A stretch of DNA of 64,000 nucleotides from Streptomyces sp. 1331.2 (GTDB lineage Bacteria; Actinomycetota; Actinomycetes; Streptomycetales; Streptomycetaceae): positions 3,847,001-3,911,000 of the forward strand of contig NZ_OBMJ01000001.1 of NCBI RefSeq assembly GCF_900199205.1, in the 5' to 3' direction. The translations under genes and the position numbers were made by a program. Below the pieces are notes generated by a model that saw only the letters and a list, made by a program, of their open reading frames with translations, was not told where the DNA came from and did not search any database. Numbering within the stretch: the stretch's first letter is position 1; each line of letters begins with the position of its first letter. Below, piece by piece: positions 11,156-20,131 of the stretch.

Positions 11156-12559
11156 ATGAGCGAACCGACGGTTGCCTCCGGCTCCGCAACCCTGACTTTC
11201 TCCCGATACGACGACGTCACGGCGGCCCTGGCCGACCCGGCGCTGGTCCCGCTGCCGGCGGCGCCGGTGGCAGCGGGCGCGGCTGCCGGAGTGGCCTGGT
11301 TGCGGGCCTCCGTCGCCCGGTTCTCCGCGGGCGAGCCGCATGCCCGGCGCCGGGCGCTGGTCCTGGCCGACCTGGAACGGTTGGACCCGGCCGCGCTTCG
11401 GGTGGCCGCGGCGGGCGGCTTCGACCCCGACGTACGGCTGCGGGCGGTCCGGGTGCTCGCCGCGGCGCTCGGCCTGGCCGACCCGGAGGCCGTGGCACGG
11501 GACGTCGCGACGGTCGCCCGGGCGTACTTCGCGGACGCGTCGGAGGGGGTGGGCAGGTCGGGCGCGCGGGAGGACCCGGAGGCGGACGCGGCGGTGGCTC
11601 GGCTGCTGCCCGCCATGGGAGGCCCGGACGGAGAGGCGGACGGGGAACCGGACGAGGAGCCGGTCGGGGAGACGGCCGCCAACCGGATCGGCCTGCTCGT
11701 CCAGGCCTGCGACGCCACCGCCGCACTGGTCGACGCGGCCCGCGGGAACGGGGGCGGACTGGCCGCCGTGCTGCGGGAGGACCCGCCGTTGCGGGCGATG
11801 CGCCGCCTCGCGGCCCGGGCGACCGAGGTCGGCGGGGTCGCCGTACCGGCCGGGACGCACGTGGTGCTGGACCTCGCGGCCGCGCAGGCGGAAGCGCCGG
11901 ACGGTGTGGCGCTCACCTTCGGCGCGCCGCCGCGGCTCTGCCCGGGCCGCTCGCATGCCCTGGCCATCGCGGAGGGCATCCTGTTCGGGGCCTCCGATCC
12001 TGCGGACCTTGAAACGGCGGACCGGGATCCCGCTGACTCCGACGCGCCGACCGGGCGCGGCGCCGACGTCGACAAGGCCGAACTCGCCTTGCTGGTACCG
12101 GAGATGGTCGCGCATGTACTCGCTCTGGCCGCCACCTGGACCAACTGGGACGGCCGCCCGGTCGTCAACGCCGACGGGCGAACTTACACGCCGCACAAGG
12201 CGGTTCGCCGTGTCGCCGACCATCTCCTCGACCATCTGGCGGAGTTGGAGGCCCGGCTGGCCGGCGAACCGACCGAGCCCGACCACTGGCACGCCTCCAA
12301 CGTCACCACCCCGGCCGACCTCGCTCCGTTCACCGCCGCCGACCTCGACGAGGCGCGCAGCCGCCTCACCCGGCTGGCCGGGATCTGGGCCCGCCGGGTG
12401 GCCGCCCTGCCGGACGCGTACCTGGACGACTCGCCGGGCACGGGCTGGAGCTTCCGGCGGATCGTCCGCCACGTCTCCGAGTCCGGGTACTACGCGGACT
12501 CCGTGGGGGACCTGCGGCCGGTGGGGTCGGTGGAGCCCGAGGCCGAGGGAAGCGCATGA
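11156..12559 (+). CDS. P450-like protein fused to a C-terminal DinB-like domain
   Basis: The first 290 or so residues look like the C-terminal two thirds of an actinobacterial cytochrome P450. They include an I-helix-like LVQACDATAALVDAA and the heme loop FGAPPRLCPGR, with Cys262 as the thiolate ligand. The Glu of the usual K-helix ExxR is absent (AVLREDPP in that position), and the N-terminal substrate-recognition part is short. From about residue 305 a separate helical domain follows (VAHVLALAATWTNWDGRPVVN to IVRHVSESGYYADSVGDL) that resembles DinB/DUF664 folds. Activity as a monooxygenase is doubtful. ATG 11147 is an alternative start. It is divergent from the ArsR regulator. Confidence 0.65.
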   Translation: MSEPTVASGSATLTFSRYDDVTAALADPALVPLPAAPVAAGAAAGVAWLRASVARFSAGEPHARRRALVLADLERLDPAALRVAAAGGFDPDVRLRAVRVLAAALGLADPEAVARDVATVARAYFADASEGVGRSGAREDPEADAAVARLLPAMGGPDGEADGEPDEEPVGETAANRIGLLVQACDATAALVDAARGNGGGLAAVLREDPPLRAMRRLAARATEVGGVAVPAGTHVVLDLAAAQAEAPDGVALTFGAPPRLCPGRSHALAIAEGILFGASDPADLETADRDPADSDAPTGRGADVDKAELALLVPEMVAHVLALAATWTNWDGRPVVNADGRTYTPHKAVRRVADHLLDHLAELEARLAGEPTEPDHWHASNVTTPADLAPFTAADLDEARSRLTRLAGIWARRVAALPDAYLDDSPGTGWSFRRIVRHVSESGYYADSVGDLRPVGSVEPEAEGSA

Positions 12560-12570
12560 CCCCGCAGGTG

Positions 12571-12615
12571 AACCCCGCAGGCCGTAGGAACCCCGTAGGC
12601 CGTAAGAACCCCGCA
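12571..12615 (+). repeat. 18-bp tandem repeat, about 2.5 copies
   Basis: Two complete units of the form AACCCCGYAGGCCGTARG plus a partial third lie between the P450-like stop and the next gene's ribosome binding site. It is probably slippage. No regulatory role is evident. Confidence 0.6.
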
Positions 12616-12648
12616 ACCCTCGACCGTCCACGCCCAGGAGGCCCTGTC

Positions 12649-13422
12649 ATGACCCCCTTCGCCGCCCTGCACCACCGCCCCGGCCGCCCGCTGCTGCTCC
12701 CCAACGCCTGGGACCACGCCTCGGCCGCCTCCCTCGTCGCCGCCGGCCACCTCGCGATCGGCACCACCAGCCTGGGCGTGGCGGCTGCCGCCGGGTTGCC
12801 CGACGGTGCCGCCGCCACCCGTGCGGAGACCGTACGGCTGGCGCGCCGGCTCGGTGGCGGGGACTTCCTGCTCACCGTCGACGCGGAGTCCGGCTTCAGT
12901 GATGACCCGGACGAAGTCTCCGCACTGGCCGTCGAGTTGGCGCAGGCCGGAGCGGTCGGCATCAACCTGGAGGACGCTCGGGCGGACGGCACGCTGACGC
13001 CGGTCGCGGTCCACGCGGCGAAGGTCGCGGCGGTGAAGGCGGCGGTGCCGGAGCTGTTCGTGAACGCCCGTACCGACACCTACCGGTCCGGGCAGGACGA
13101 CCCCGAGCCGGAGACGCTTCGACGCCTGGCCGCGTACCGGGAGGCGGGCGCGGACGGCGTGTTCGTTCCCTGGCTGGCCGAGCCGGCGGTGATCGCCCGG
13201 CTGGTCGGCGCGGTCGGCCTCCCGCTCAACATCCTCCTGACGCCGACCGGCCCTGGCCTGGCCGAGCTGGCCGGGCTCGGGGTGGCCCGGGTCAGCCTCG
13301 GTTCGCTGCTGTACCGCTCGGCGCTGGCGGCGGCGGTGGCCACGGCGGCGGCCGTCGCGGCGGGCGAGCCGGTGGGGCCGGCGCCCGGGTACGCGGAGGT
13401 GCAGGCGCTGAACGAGCGCTAG
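12649..13422 (+). CDS. Isocitrate lyase/PEP mutase superfamily protein
   Basis: The 257-residue TIM-barrel protein has LLLPNAWDHASAASLVAAGHLAIGTTSLGVA near the start, the metal/substrate stretch DFLLTVDAESGF, VGINLEDARADG, and LFVNARTDTYRSG. These match the uncharacterised Streptomyces branch of the superfamily (oxaloacetate decarboxylase/PEP-mutase-like). The Cys loop of true isocitrate lyases is absent, so a C-C lyase or hydrolase acting on a small 2-oxo acid is likely, with unknown substrate. AGGAGG at 12635-12641 decides the start at ATG 12649. It probably shares a transcript with the P450-like fusion gene. Confidence 0.85.
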   Translation: MTPFAALHHRPGRPLLLPNAWDHASAASLVAAGHLAIGTTSLGVAAAAGLPDGAAATRAETVRLARRLGGGDFLLTVDAESGFSDDPDEVSALAVELAQAGAVGINLEDARADGTLTPVAVHAAKVAAVKAAVPELFVNARTDTYRSGQDDPEPETLRRLAAYREAGADGVFVPWLAEPAVIARLVGAVGLPLNILLTPTGPGLAELAGLGVARVSLGSLLYRSALAAAVATAAAVAAGEPVGPAPGYAEVQALNER

Positions 13423-13445
13423 TCCGGGGGGAGGGGGAGGCGAGA

Positions 13446-13547
13446 TCAGTCCGGAAGGTCGGCGGTGCGCGCGGACCAGGAGGCTTCGATCCCGTCCAGG
13501 ATCAGCCGGACGCCGCTGAGGAAGACGCCGTCCCCACCCTGCTTCGG
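13446..13547 (-). pseudogene. Remnant of a TetR-family regulator (C-terminal end only)
   Basis: A minus-strand frame ending at 13446 encodes GVFLSGVRLILDGIEASW followed by a short tail, which is the typical last helix of actinobacterial TetR_C domains. Nothing upstream in any frame supplies the rest of the domain or the HTH, and the FAD enzyme gene begins 190 bp away. I read it as a deletion remnant. Confidence 0.45.
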
Positions 13548-13739
13548 ACGTCCGCACCCGCAGCCCCGCCGGTGTGCGGATGCCGACGGCCGTACGGGTT
13601 CGCGCCGCCGAACCGTCCGCCACCGTGGCCCCTTCTGTCACAACCCGGAGGAAGGGCGCCTGTGCCGACACGCGCGCCCCTAGCCTGATCCGCGGGCCCC
13701 GGGTTCCCGGTTCCGATCCCGCGAGCGGAAGGCTTCAGC

Positions 13740-15692
13740 ATGAGTCGAACAGTCAGCTGTCCCAGGGTCGTTGTGGTGGGGGCCGGCCTGGCCGGTACCG
13801 CCACCGCGATCAGGATGCTCCACTTCGCCCGCCGACCGGTCGAGATCGTCCTCCTGGAGCGGCGCACCGACTACCGCTCCGCCGGGGTCGCCTACCACCG
13901 GAACGGCAACCCCTGGGACCACGTGTTCAACATCCAGGCCGGGCGGATGTCGGCGTTCCGCGAGGACGTCCTCGACTTCGTCCACTGGGCCAACCGCGAG
14001 GCGGACCGCGGCGGTTGGCCCGCGCAGTGGGCCGAGTACGAGTTCACCGAACCCGGCCCGGCACCCCGGCGGATATTCCAGGACTACCTGGAGCAGCGGC
14101 TCGCCGAGGCCGCCCGCGAGGCCTACCCGGGCGTCCTGCTCCGCGAGGTCGACGGCGAGGCCGTCGACCTCGTACCGACGGCCGACGGCCTCGGCGTCGA
14201 GCTGACGGTCCGTCCGACCGGGCCGCAGCCGACCGGGACGGAGTCGACCGGCGCCGAGTACGTGCTGCCCGCCGCGCACGTGGTCCTCGCCACCGGCCTG
14301 GAGCTGAAGGACCTGCCCTTCGCCACCGAGGTGCTGGAACACCCGCGCTTCCTCCGCCACCCCTACTCCGCGGACGGCGTAGGGCGGTTGGCGGCGCTGC
14401 CGCCCGAGGCCGAGGTGGTGATCGTCGGCTCGGTGCTCAGCGCCTACGACTCGGCCGGCCTGCTGCTGCGCCAGGGCCACACCGGCGGCATCCGGCTGGT
14501 CTCCCGCACCGGGACGATGTTCCGCGCCTACCCCGACACCCATGAGCACGGCGTCCTGCACCTGCCCTGCCCCAGCGCGCTGCTGGAGCCGTACCGGGAC
14601 CGCGAGGAGTTCCTCGGGCGGGTCCGGGCCGAGTGGGAGGCGGCCTGCGCGATCGTGGCCCGCGAGTACCCGGACATCGCCCCGGAGGTGGTCGCCGAGC
14701 GGGTCGCCAAGGCCTGGGAGCCGCACCTGCCGGCCGCCCTCGACCGCATCCCGTCGCCTGAACTGCGCGCCCTGCTGGACGAGTTCGGCACCGCGATCGC
14801 CGCCTTACGGGTCGGCGCCGTGCAGTACACCATCGACGTCATCGAGCGTTCCATGGACCCGGGCCCGGTAAGCCTGCTGGTCGGAGCGGTCCAGGCGGTC
14901 GCCCCCGCCGTGTCGGGCCGGCTGGAGGTCACCGTCGCCACCGCCGACGGGAAGCTGGCCGTCGAAGCCGACCTGGTGGTCTCCAACTTCGGCCGGGAGA
15001 GCGACTACCTGCGGGTCGACGGGGAACTGTGGCGCAACCTGCTGCGCCGCGGCCTCGTCACCCCGCACGAGCGCACCGGCCGCGGCCTGGACGTCGACCA
15101 CCGCGGCGTCCTGCTCACCCGCTCCGGCGCGCCCGCCGGCCCGCTCACCGCCGTCGGCCCGCTGCGCGAGGGCGACGAGATCGTCCGCAACGGCCGTACG
15201 GGCGCCTTCGCCTTCAACCTCGCCGCGATCAAGAACCACTCCATCGCGGTCGCCGCCCACGTCATCGAGCAACTGGAGCTGCCCGAAAGCGGGGCGGCGT
15301 CCGCCTCCGACCGACCTCCGGTCGTCCCCGCCGCAAGGGCGTCCCGCGACTTGGCCGAATCCCGCACCCCCGACGGCACGTTCGAGGAAGCAGCCGATCC
15401 CTCCTTCGCGCACGCTGTGAAACTGGAGGTGAGGAGAATGGCCACCCGTACCCGCGTCGGACGGCAGCAGCTCGACGCCCGCCTGGACGCCCTGATCGGC
15501 TCCCTCACCGCCCCGGACGGCACCGACGGCCGTCGCCGCCTGCAGGTGGCGGTCAGCCGGTCCGCGGTCCGGAGACTCACCGACGTCTCCATGACGCCTC
15601 GTCAACTACGGCGCCATCTGGAGATCGCGGACGCCGACGACACCGAGGACATCGAGGACATCGAGGACGCCGAGAAGGCCGGAGTCGAATAG
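13740..15692 (+). CDS. FAD/NAD(P)-binding oxidoreductase-like protein
   Basis: A 650-residue protein with an N-terminal Rossmann FAD-binding motif (VVVVGAGLAGTATAIRM, GxGxxG at 14-19) and the FAD_NAD_binding_9-type features HVFNIQAGRMSAFREDVLDFVHW and ATGLELKDLP. A second Rossmann-like VVIVGSVLSAYDSAGLLL lies near residue 230. The last 100 or so residues are a separate basic/acidic helical tail ending DDTEDIEDIEDAEKAGVE. The class includes N-hydroxylating and other flavoproteins of natural-product pathways, but the substrate is unknown. It is followed after 33 bp by a PEP-utilising enzyme gene, so the two probably act together. Confidence 0.75.
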   Translation: MSRTVSCPRVVVVGAGLAGTATAIRMLHFARRPVEIVLLERRTDYRSAGVAYHRNGNPWDHVFNIQAGRMSAFREDVLDFVHWANREADRGGWPAQWAEYEFTEPGPAPRRIFQDYLEQRLAEAAREAYPGVLLREVDGEAVDLVPTADGLGVELTVRPTGPQPTGTESTGAEYVLPAAHVVLATGLELKDLPFATEVLEHPRFLRHPYSADGVGRLAALPPEAEVVIVGSVLSAYDSAGLLLRQGHTGGIRLVSRTGTMFRAYPDTHEHGVLHLPCPSALLEPYRDREEFLGRVRAEWEAACAIVAREYPDIAPEVVAERVAKAWEPHLPAALDRIPSPELRALLDEFGTAIAALRVGAVQYTIDVIERSMDPGPVSLLVGAVQAVAPAVSGRLEVTVATADGKLAVEADLVVSNFGRESDYLRVDGELWRNLLRRGLVTPHERTGRGLDVDHRGVLLTRSGAPAGPLTAVGPLREGDEIVRNGRTGAFAFNLAAIKNHSIAVAAHVIEQLELPESGAASASDRPPVVPAARASRDLAESRTPDGTFEEAADPSFAHAVKLEVRRMATRTRVGRQQLDARLDALIGSLTAPDGTDGRRRLQVAVSRSAVRRLTDVSMTPRQLRRHLEIADADDTEDIEDIEDAEKAGVE

Positions 15693-15725
15693 GCCGACCG
15701 GGCCGACGAGCACCTGGAGGGCTAG

Positions 15726-16943
15726 TTGAACGGGCGACGGATCCAAGGCTCCCTGCTCACCGGTGGCAACCGGACCACCCTGCGCGCCACCTGCAACCGC
15801 ACCCGACACCCGCAGGCGGGATCCATCCTGATCGCCCCCAACCTGGAGGCCGGCCTGTACGACGCCATCGTCGCCGCCAGTGCCGTGGTCTGCGGCGAAG
15901 GCGGACAGACCGGCCACATGCAGTCCCTCTGCCGCGGCCGCGGCATCCCGGTGCTCCTGGTCGACGAGGCCGACCTCGCCGCCCTGGACGGCGAGGTCAC
16001 CCTCGACCTGGAGAACGGATCGATCCTGCTCGGCCCCGACCCGGCCGCCGGGCCGGTCCCCCCGCCCGGCCCCGTCACCCCCACCGTCCAGGACCTCGGC
16101 GCCGCCTGCGCGGTGATCGCCGACTTCCAGGACATCCGGACCGTCAACTCCTGCGGGCCGAACGCGATGTGCGTCGACTCGTTCTTCATCCGCGAGGAGT
16201 TCCTCTGCCTCGCTGCCGGCCTCAGCCCGCTCGACGCCCTCGACGGCGGGCCCGAGGAGACCGCCCGCTACGGGCGGGCGATCGCCGAACGCCTCTGCGC
16301 CTTCGTCGAGGAGCTCCTCCCCGGCCAGCGTCTCGTCCTGCGCCTACTCGACCTGCGCTCCGACCACGCCGCCAGCGTCACCGAACAGGCCCCCGTCGCC
16401 GTCGAACCCAACCCCGAGCTGGGCCTGCACGGCGCCCGCTGGCTGCTCGGCTCCGCCGCCTACCGGGACGCCCTGCACATCATGCTCGGCGAACTGCGCA
16501 GCAGGCTCGGCGACCAGGCGCAGCGGATCCACCTCTCCGTCCCGTTCCTCAACGACGCCGACGAGTACGCCCAACTCCGCTCCCACCTGGAACTCCCGTC
16601 CGACGTCTCGCTCTCCGCCTTCATCGAGACCCCCGCCGCCGTCCACGCCACCCCGCAGATCTGCGCCGCCGGCGCCAGCGAACTCTTCGTCGGGGTCAAG
16701 GACCTGGTCCAGTTCTACCTGGCCGCCGACCGCGGCAACCACCTCGTCGCCGACTCCTACCAGACCCGCCACCCCGCCGTCCTCGACGGCGTCCACCGCG
16801 TGGTCGAGGCGGCCCGCGCCGCCGGCACCCCCGTCCGCGTCTTCTCGCTCGGCGCCGACCTCACCCACTACCTCGCCCGACTCGCCACCCCCGACGGCTA
16901 CATGATGTGCACCGCCGAACTCGCTCAGGTCCTCCAGTCCTGA
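15726..16943 (+). CDS. Stand-alone PEP-utilising enzyme (phosphohistidine plus PEP-binding domains)
   Basis: A 405-residue protein with a TTG start and GGAGG seven bases upstream. Residues 30-110 form a swivelling phosphohistidine domain with GEGGQTGHMQSLCRGRGIPVLL, in which His64 is the predicted phosphocarrier. Residues 125-405 form a PEP-binding TIM barrel with VLRLLDLRSDHA, FFIREEFLCLA, SAFIETPAAV and a late Cys in GYMMCTAEL, which parallels enzyme I of the PTS. Both the HPr-binding helical insert of PtsI and the ATP-grasp domain of PEP synthase are missing, so the phosphate acceptor is unclear. It is coupled to the FAD enzyme gene. Confidence 0.8.
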   Translation: MNGRRIQGSLLTGGNRTTLRATCNRTRHPQAGSILIAPNLEAGLYDAIVAASAVVCGEGGQTGHMQSLCRGRGIPVLLVDEADLAALDGEVTLDLENGSILLGPDPAAGPVPPPGPVTPTVQDLGAACAVIADFQDIRTVNSCGPNAMCVDSFFIREEFLCLAAGLSPLDALDGGPEETARYGRAIAERLCAFVEELLPGQRLVLRLLDLRSDHAASVTEQAPVAVEPNPELGLHGARWLLGSAAYRDALHIMLGELRSRLGDQAQRIHLSVPFLNDADEYAQLRSHLELPSDVSLSAFIETPAAVHATPQICAAGASELFVGVKDLVQFYLAADRGNHLVADSYQTRHPAVLDGVHRVVEAARAAGTPVRVFSLGADLTHYLARLATPDGYMMCTAELAQVLQS

Positions 16944-17007
16944 CGCGCCCGCGGCTCGGCCCTCGCTCCCTGCACAGCGGCAAGGGTCGGGACCGTCCGG
17001 CCGGGCC

Positions 17008-17775
17008 TCAGGCCGGGTAGCGGATGGAGCCCAGGGGCGGGCAGGGGACGAGCATGCTGCCGGCGCCGGGGCGTTCGACGAAGGCGCGGGCCTCGGCGGC
17101 CTGTTGCCGTCGGGTGTCCAGGTCGTCGGCGTGCCAGGCGTCGCGCATGGCGCGGGGCTGGTCCCAGGTGTCGTCGATGAGGCTGAGGCTGGTGTTGCCG
17201 GCGCTGCGCTGGAACTCGGCCTTCACGGCGGCCTGTTGGAGCGCGGTGTGGGCCGCGGAGAGGTCGATGCGGGTGATGAGGACGCCCGGGGTGTGCGGTT
17301 CGCGGGTGGGCAGGGGAGCCCGCGGGAGCAGGGACACCCCGGTGTCGAGGCGGCCGATGTTGTCGACGGTCGCGTTCTGGGCCTCCCGCACCATGGTCTG
17401 CATCTCCTGGTGCAGCCAGAGGAGTTCGTCGAGATCCGCCAGGGTGATGCGCATCCGCTGGTAGAGGGCGCGGAAGCGGGGGTCGTGGTGCAGCGGTTGC
17501 AGGGCGGGCATGTGGAGTGCCACGCAGTCGTTGTAGCCGGCCGTCACGGCGGCGTCGAGGTGGTGGATCACCTCCTCCGGCCGGCCGTGGGCGAGAGCCA
17601 GGCCGGCGAGGGTCGAGTGGCCCGCGGCGGCGAGCCAGGTGCCGTCGGGGCCGAGCGCCGTGGCGCGCGCGATGACGTCGTGGATGCCCGGCACCACCGC
17701 GGCGCCACCATGGGTCAGTTGTGCCACCAGCAGTTCGTGAACGCGGGCGACCAGTGAGTGGACGGTGTCGGCCAT
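17008..17775 (-). CDS. Hypothetical helical repeat protein
   Basis: A 255-residue protein I do not recognise. The first half is TPR-like (TWLAAAGHSTLAGLALAHGRPEEVIHHLDAAVTAGYNDCVALHMPALQPLHHDPRFRALYQRMRI), resembling the TPR-containing tail of microbial peptidase or sensor proteins. The second half is Arg/Ala-rich without clear motifs. There is no signal peptide or membrane segment. It lies upstream of the receptor kinase gene on the same strand, 100 bp away, so its transcript could run into the kinase gene or the two genes could be independent. Confidence 0.6.
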   Translation of the reverse strand: MADTVHSLVARVHELLVAQLTHGGAAVVPGIHDVIARATALGPDGTWLAAAGHSTLAGLALAHGRPEEVIHHLDAAVTAGYNDCVALHMPALQPLHHDPRFRALYQRMRITLADLDELLWLHQEMQTMVREAQNATVDNIGRLDTGVSLLPRAPLPTREPHTPGVLITRIDLSAAHTALQQAAVKAEFQRSAGNTSLSLIDDTWDQPRAMRDAWHADDLDTRRQQAAEARAFVERPGAGSMLVPCPPLGSIRYPA

Positions 17776-17877
17776 GGGTCTCCTCGGACCTCGATGGTGA
17801 AGAGCACAAGGGGTGAGTGTGTTGCCCTTGTGGGGATGACGGGCGGGCGGGGTGCGCGGTTCCGGCCCGCCCGGGCC

Positions 17878-19560
17878 TCACGCCTTCTTCCGCAGCACCA
17901 TGTACCGGTCCGGTTCGAGCAGGTCCATGCTGTAGCGGAGGGTGCCGTCCGGCTGCATGGCGATCAGGCGGTAGATCGACCGGTCGGCGATGCACTCCTC
18001 GCCGGCCGAGGAGCCGGTCACCCGGGACACGTAGGAGACCTGGCGCTCGTCGGCCTCGGAGAGCGTCCACGCGCCTTCGCACCAGATGCCGGTGCTCGGC
18101 GTCTCGGCGCGGATCCTGCTCTTCTCCTCGCTCGGCGCCGACTGGACGATGGTCAGGGTGACGGTGGTGACGTCTCCGTCGGTGGCCTTGCGCTCGCCGA
18201 CCCACGTGCCGAGGAACTTCGCCGGGATGACGCCCGGCCCCATGGCGGTGGGGGACGCGCCGCCGGTGGGGGACGCGCCGGGCGTGGGGCCGTCGTCGGC
18301 CGGATCGGTGGCGTCACCGGTCGGCTCGGGGCGCTTCGACGCCGGCTCCGTGGGTGTCGTCCCGTCCTCGGCCGGGGGCGTCCGCCCGGGGTCCGACGCG
18401 GCGGCCTGCCGGTCGTCATCCCGGAACCGCTCGATCAGCAGGTCCCCGCCGGCCAGCAGCAGCGCGCCGACCAGGACGGCCGCCAGCGCGCCGTAGCCCC
18501 GCCGGCGGCGTGGCCGCGGTGGGTACGGCCGGTGGCCCGGCACCGACGGCAACGGGCCCGGCACCGGGAGCGCAGTCCGGAGCGGCACCGGGACCGCGAC
18601 CGGCGGACCGAACTGTGCCGGAGCCCCGGCCTCCCGTTCCCCCTCCCGTTCCGCCTCCAGGTCCAGCAGCTGGACGGCACTGCGCCCGACCGCCGCCGCC
18701 AGCGCCGCCGGCAGCCAGTCCCCGTGCCCCAGCCGGGCGGCGGCCGCGCTGCCCTCGTCCAGCCGTTCCCGCAGCCGTGCGGGCGTCGGGCGGGCGGACG
18801 GGTCCTTGGCCAGACAGTCACGGACGAGGTCGTTCAGCGGGCCGGTCAGCCCGGAGAGGTCCGGCTCCTCGTGCAGCACCCGGTAGAGCAGGACGGGCGC
18901 GCTCACCCCGGCGCCGAACGGCGGCGTGCCCGTCGCCGCGTACGCGAGCACCGCGCCGAGCGCGAAGACGTCGCCGGCCGGCCCGGCGGGCAGCCCGTTC
19001 GCCTGCTCCGGCGACATGAAGCCCGGCGAGCCGAACACCTGGCCGGACTGGGTGAGCGCGGTGGTGGAGTCCAGTGCGCGGGCGATGCCGAAGTCGATCA
19101 GCCGCGGCCCGTCCAGGGTCAGCAGCACGTTCGACGGCTTGACGTCCCGGTGCACCAGTCCGAGGCCGTGCACATGGGCGAGCGCCTCGGCGAGGCCGAC
19201 GCCGAGGGTCCGGACGGCCGGCTCGGGCAACGGTCCGAACTCCCGTACGGCGGTGGTGAGCGCGGGCCCGGCGACGTAGCCGGTCGCCACCCAGGGGTGC
19301 TCGCCCTCGGTGTCCGCGTCCAGGACCGGTGGCGTCCAGGTGCCGCCGACCCGCCGGGCGGCCGCCACCTCCTGACGGAACCGGGCCCGGAACTCGGGGT
19401 CCCCGGCCAGGTCGCGCCGGACCACCTTGACGGCGACGGTCCGCCCGCCCGTGGTCCGGCCGAGGTAGACCCGGCCCATCCCGCCCGCCCCGAGCTGCCG
19501 CAGCAAGCGGTACTCGCCCACCTGCCGCGGATCGTCCGCCGCCAGCGGCTCCATCCCCAC
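17878..19560 (-). CDS. Eukaryotic-type serine/threonine protein kinase with extracytoplasmic domain
   Basis: The 560-residue protein has an N-terminal Hanks-type kinase domain (about residues 15-275): Gly-rich loop LGAGGMGRVYLG, AVKVV Lys, HRDVKPSN catalytic loop, DFGIA and SPEQA. A Pro-rich linker and a membrane helix (YGALAAVLVGALLLAGGDLLI, near 355) follow. After a Thr/Pro/Asp-rich stalk the C-terminal 110 residues form a compact domain with two Cys residues, probably outside the cell and probably the sensor. It has no PASTA repeats. The C-terminal domain is common in streptomycete kinases, and its ligand is unknown. Confidence 0.93.
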   Translation of the reverse strand: MGMEPLAADDPRQVGEYRLLRQLGAGGMGRVYLGRTTGGRTVAVKVVRRDLAGDPEFRARFRQEVAAARRVGGTWTPPVLDADTEGEHPWVATGYVAGPALTTAVREFGPLPEPAVRTLGVGLAEALAHVHGLGLVHRDVKPSNVLLTLDGPRLIDFGIARALDSTTALTQSGQVFGSPGFMSPEQANGLPAGPAGDVFALGAVLAYAATGTPPFGAGVSAPVLLYRVLHEEPDLSGLTGPLNDLVRDCLAKDPSARPTPARLRERLDEGSAAAARLGHGDWLPAALAAAVGRSAVQLLDLEAEREGEREAGAPAQFGPPVAVPVPLRTALPVPGPLPSVPGHRPYPPRPRRRRGYGALAAVLVGALLLAGGDLLIERFRDDDRQAAASDPGRTPPAEDGTTPTEPASKRPEPTGDATDPADDGPTPGASPTGGASPTAMGPGVIPAKFLGTWVGERKATDGDVTTVTLTIVQSAPSEEKSRIRAETPSTGIWCEGAWTLSEADERQVSYVSRVTGSSAGEECIADRSIYRLIAMQPDGTLRYSMDLLEPDRYMVLRKKA

Positions 19561-19575
19561 GCTCCCCTCGACGCC

Positions 19576-19635
19576 CGACCCGGCCGCCCCCGACCGGGCC
19601 GCCCCCGACCGGGCCGCCCCCGACCCGGCCGCCCC
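19576..19635. repeat. Four tandem 15-bp repeats upstream of the kinase gene
   Basis: Four exact-length units of CGACCSGGCCGCCCC occur back to back, ending about 15 bp from the kinase start codon on its upstream side. They occupy the place where the promoter or leader should be. Confidence 0.8.
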
Positions 19636-19669
19636 CGCCTCACGTGCCCGGAGCAGACGCTATCGGTGG

Positions 19670-20131
19670 TCAGCCGGACTTGTCGTCGTCCTGGAGGAGT
19701 TCGACGATGATCTCGATGCCGAGTGCGTAGGCCGGTGTGCCCGAGGTGATGAGCGCGGTTTCGGCGACTCCGATGAGGTCGGCGATTCCGGCGCCCGCGT
19801 GGCGTGCTCCCCGGGCGTGGATCCGGGCCGGTTCCGCCCGGCCGAGGGCCAGCAACTGCCCGAAGTGGACCAGCTGTTGCACCCGCCCGCCGAGTGGGCT
19901 GTCGGCCAGCACGAGGTGGCGCAGAGCCGTGAACGCCTCCTCCGTGGCGAGCCGCCCGTAGGCCTGGGCCACCCGTAGGCGGTCCTCCACCGGGCCCGGG
20001 ACGGCTCCGAGGGTCGTGCGGTAGCGGTCCCGAAGGGCTTCGGCGCGCTCGGCGAAGGTGCGGTCGGTGACGGCGTGGTCGGCGACGCGGTGGTCAGCGA
20101 CGGCGCGCTCGGCGAAGGTGCGGTCGGTCAT
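19670..20131 (-). CDS. Carboxymuconolactone decarboxylase (CMD/AhpD-like) family protein
   Basis: The 153-residue protein has the CMD fold pattern LRDRYRTTLGAVPGPVEDRL, REHxxL-like RHLVLADSPLGGRVQQLVHFGQLLALG, and IHARGARHAGAGIADLIGVAETALITSG. The CxxC redox pair of AhpD is absent although the His is kept, so peroxidase activity is unlikely and a lactonase or decarboxylase role is possible. A 26-bp direct repeat in the gene duplicates TDRTFAERA at the N-terminus. The start codon overlaps the stop of the aldolase gene (ATGA), so the two are translationally coupled. Confidence 0.75.
   Translation of the reverse strand: MTDRTFAERAVADHRVADHAVTDRTFAERAEALRDRYRTTLGAVPGPVEDRLRVAQAYGRLATEEAFTALRHLVLADSPLGGRVQQLVHFGQLLALGRAEPARIHARGARHAGAGIADLIGVAETALITSGTPAYALGIEIIVELLQDDDKSG

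Noticed and set aside
19576..19635. The 15-bp tandem repeats as part of a longer kinase N-terminus
   Set aside because: The kinase domain begins about 15 residues after the chosen ATG, the usual distance. The repeats would add only a low-complexity Gly/Arg/Pro extension.
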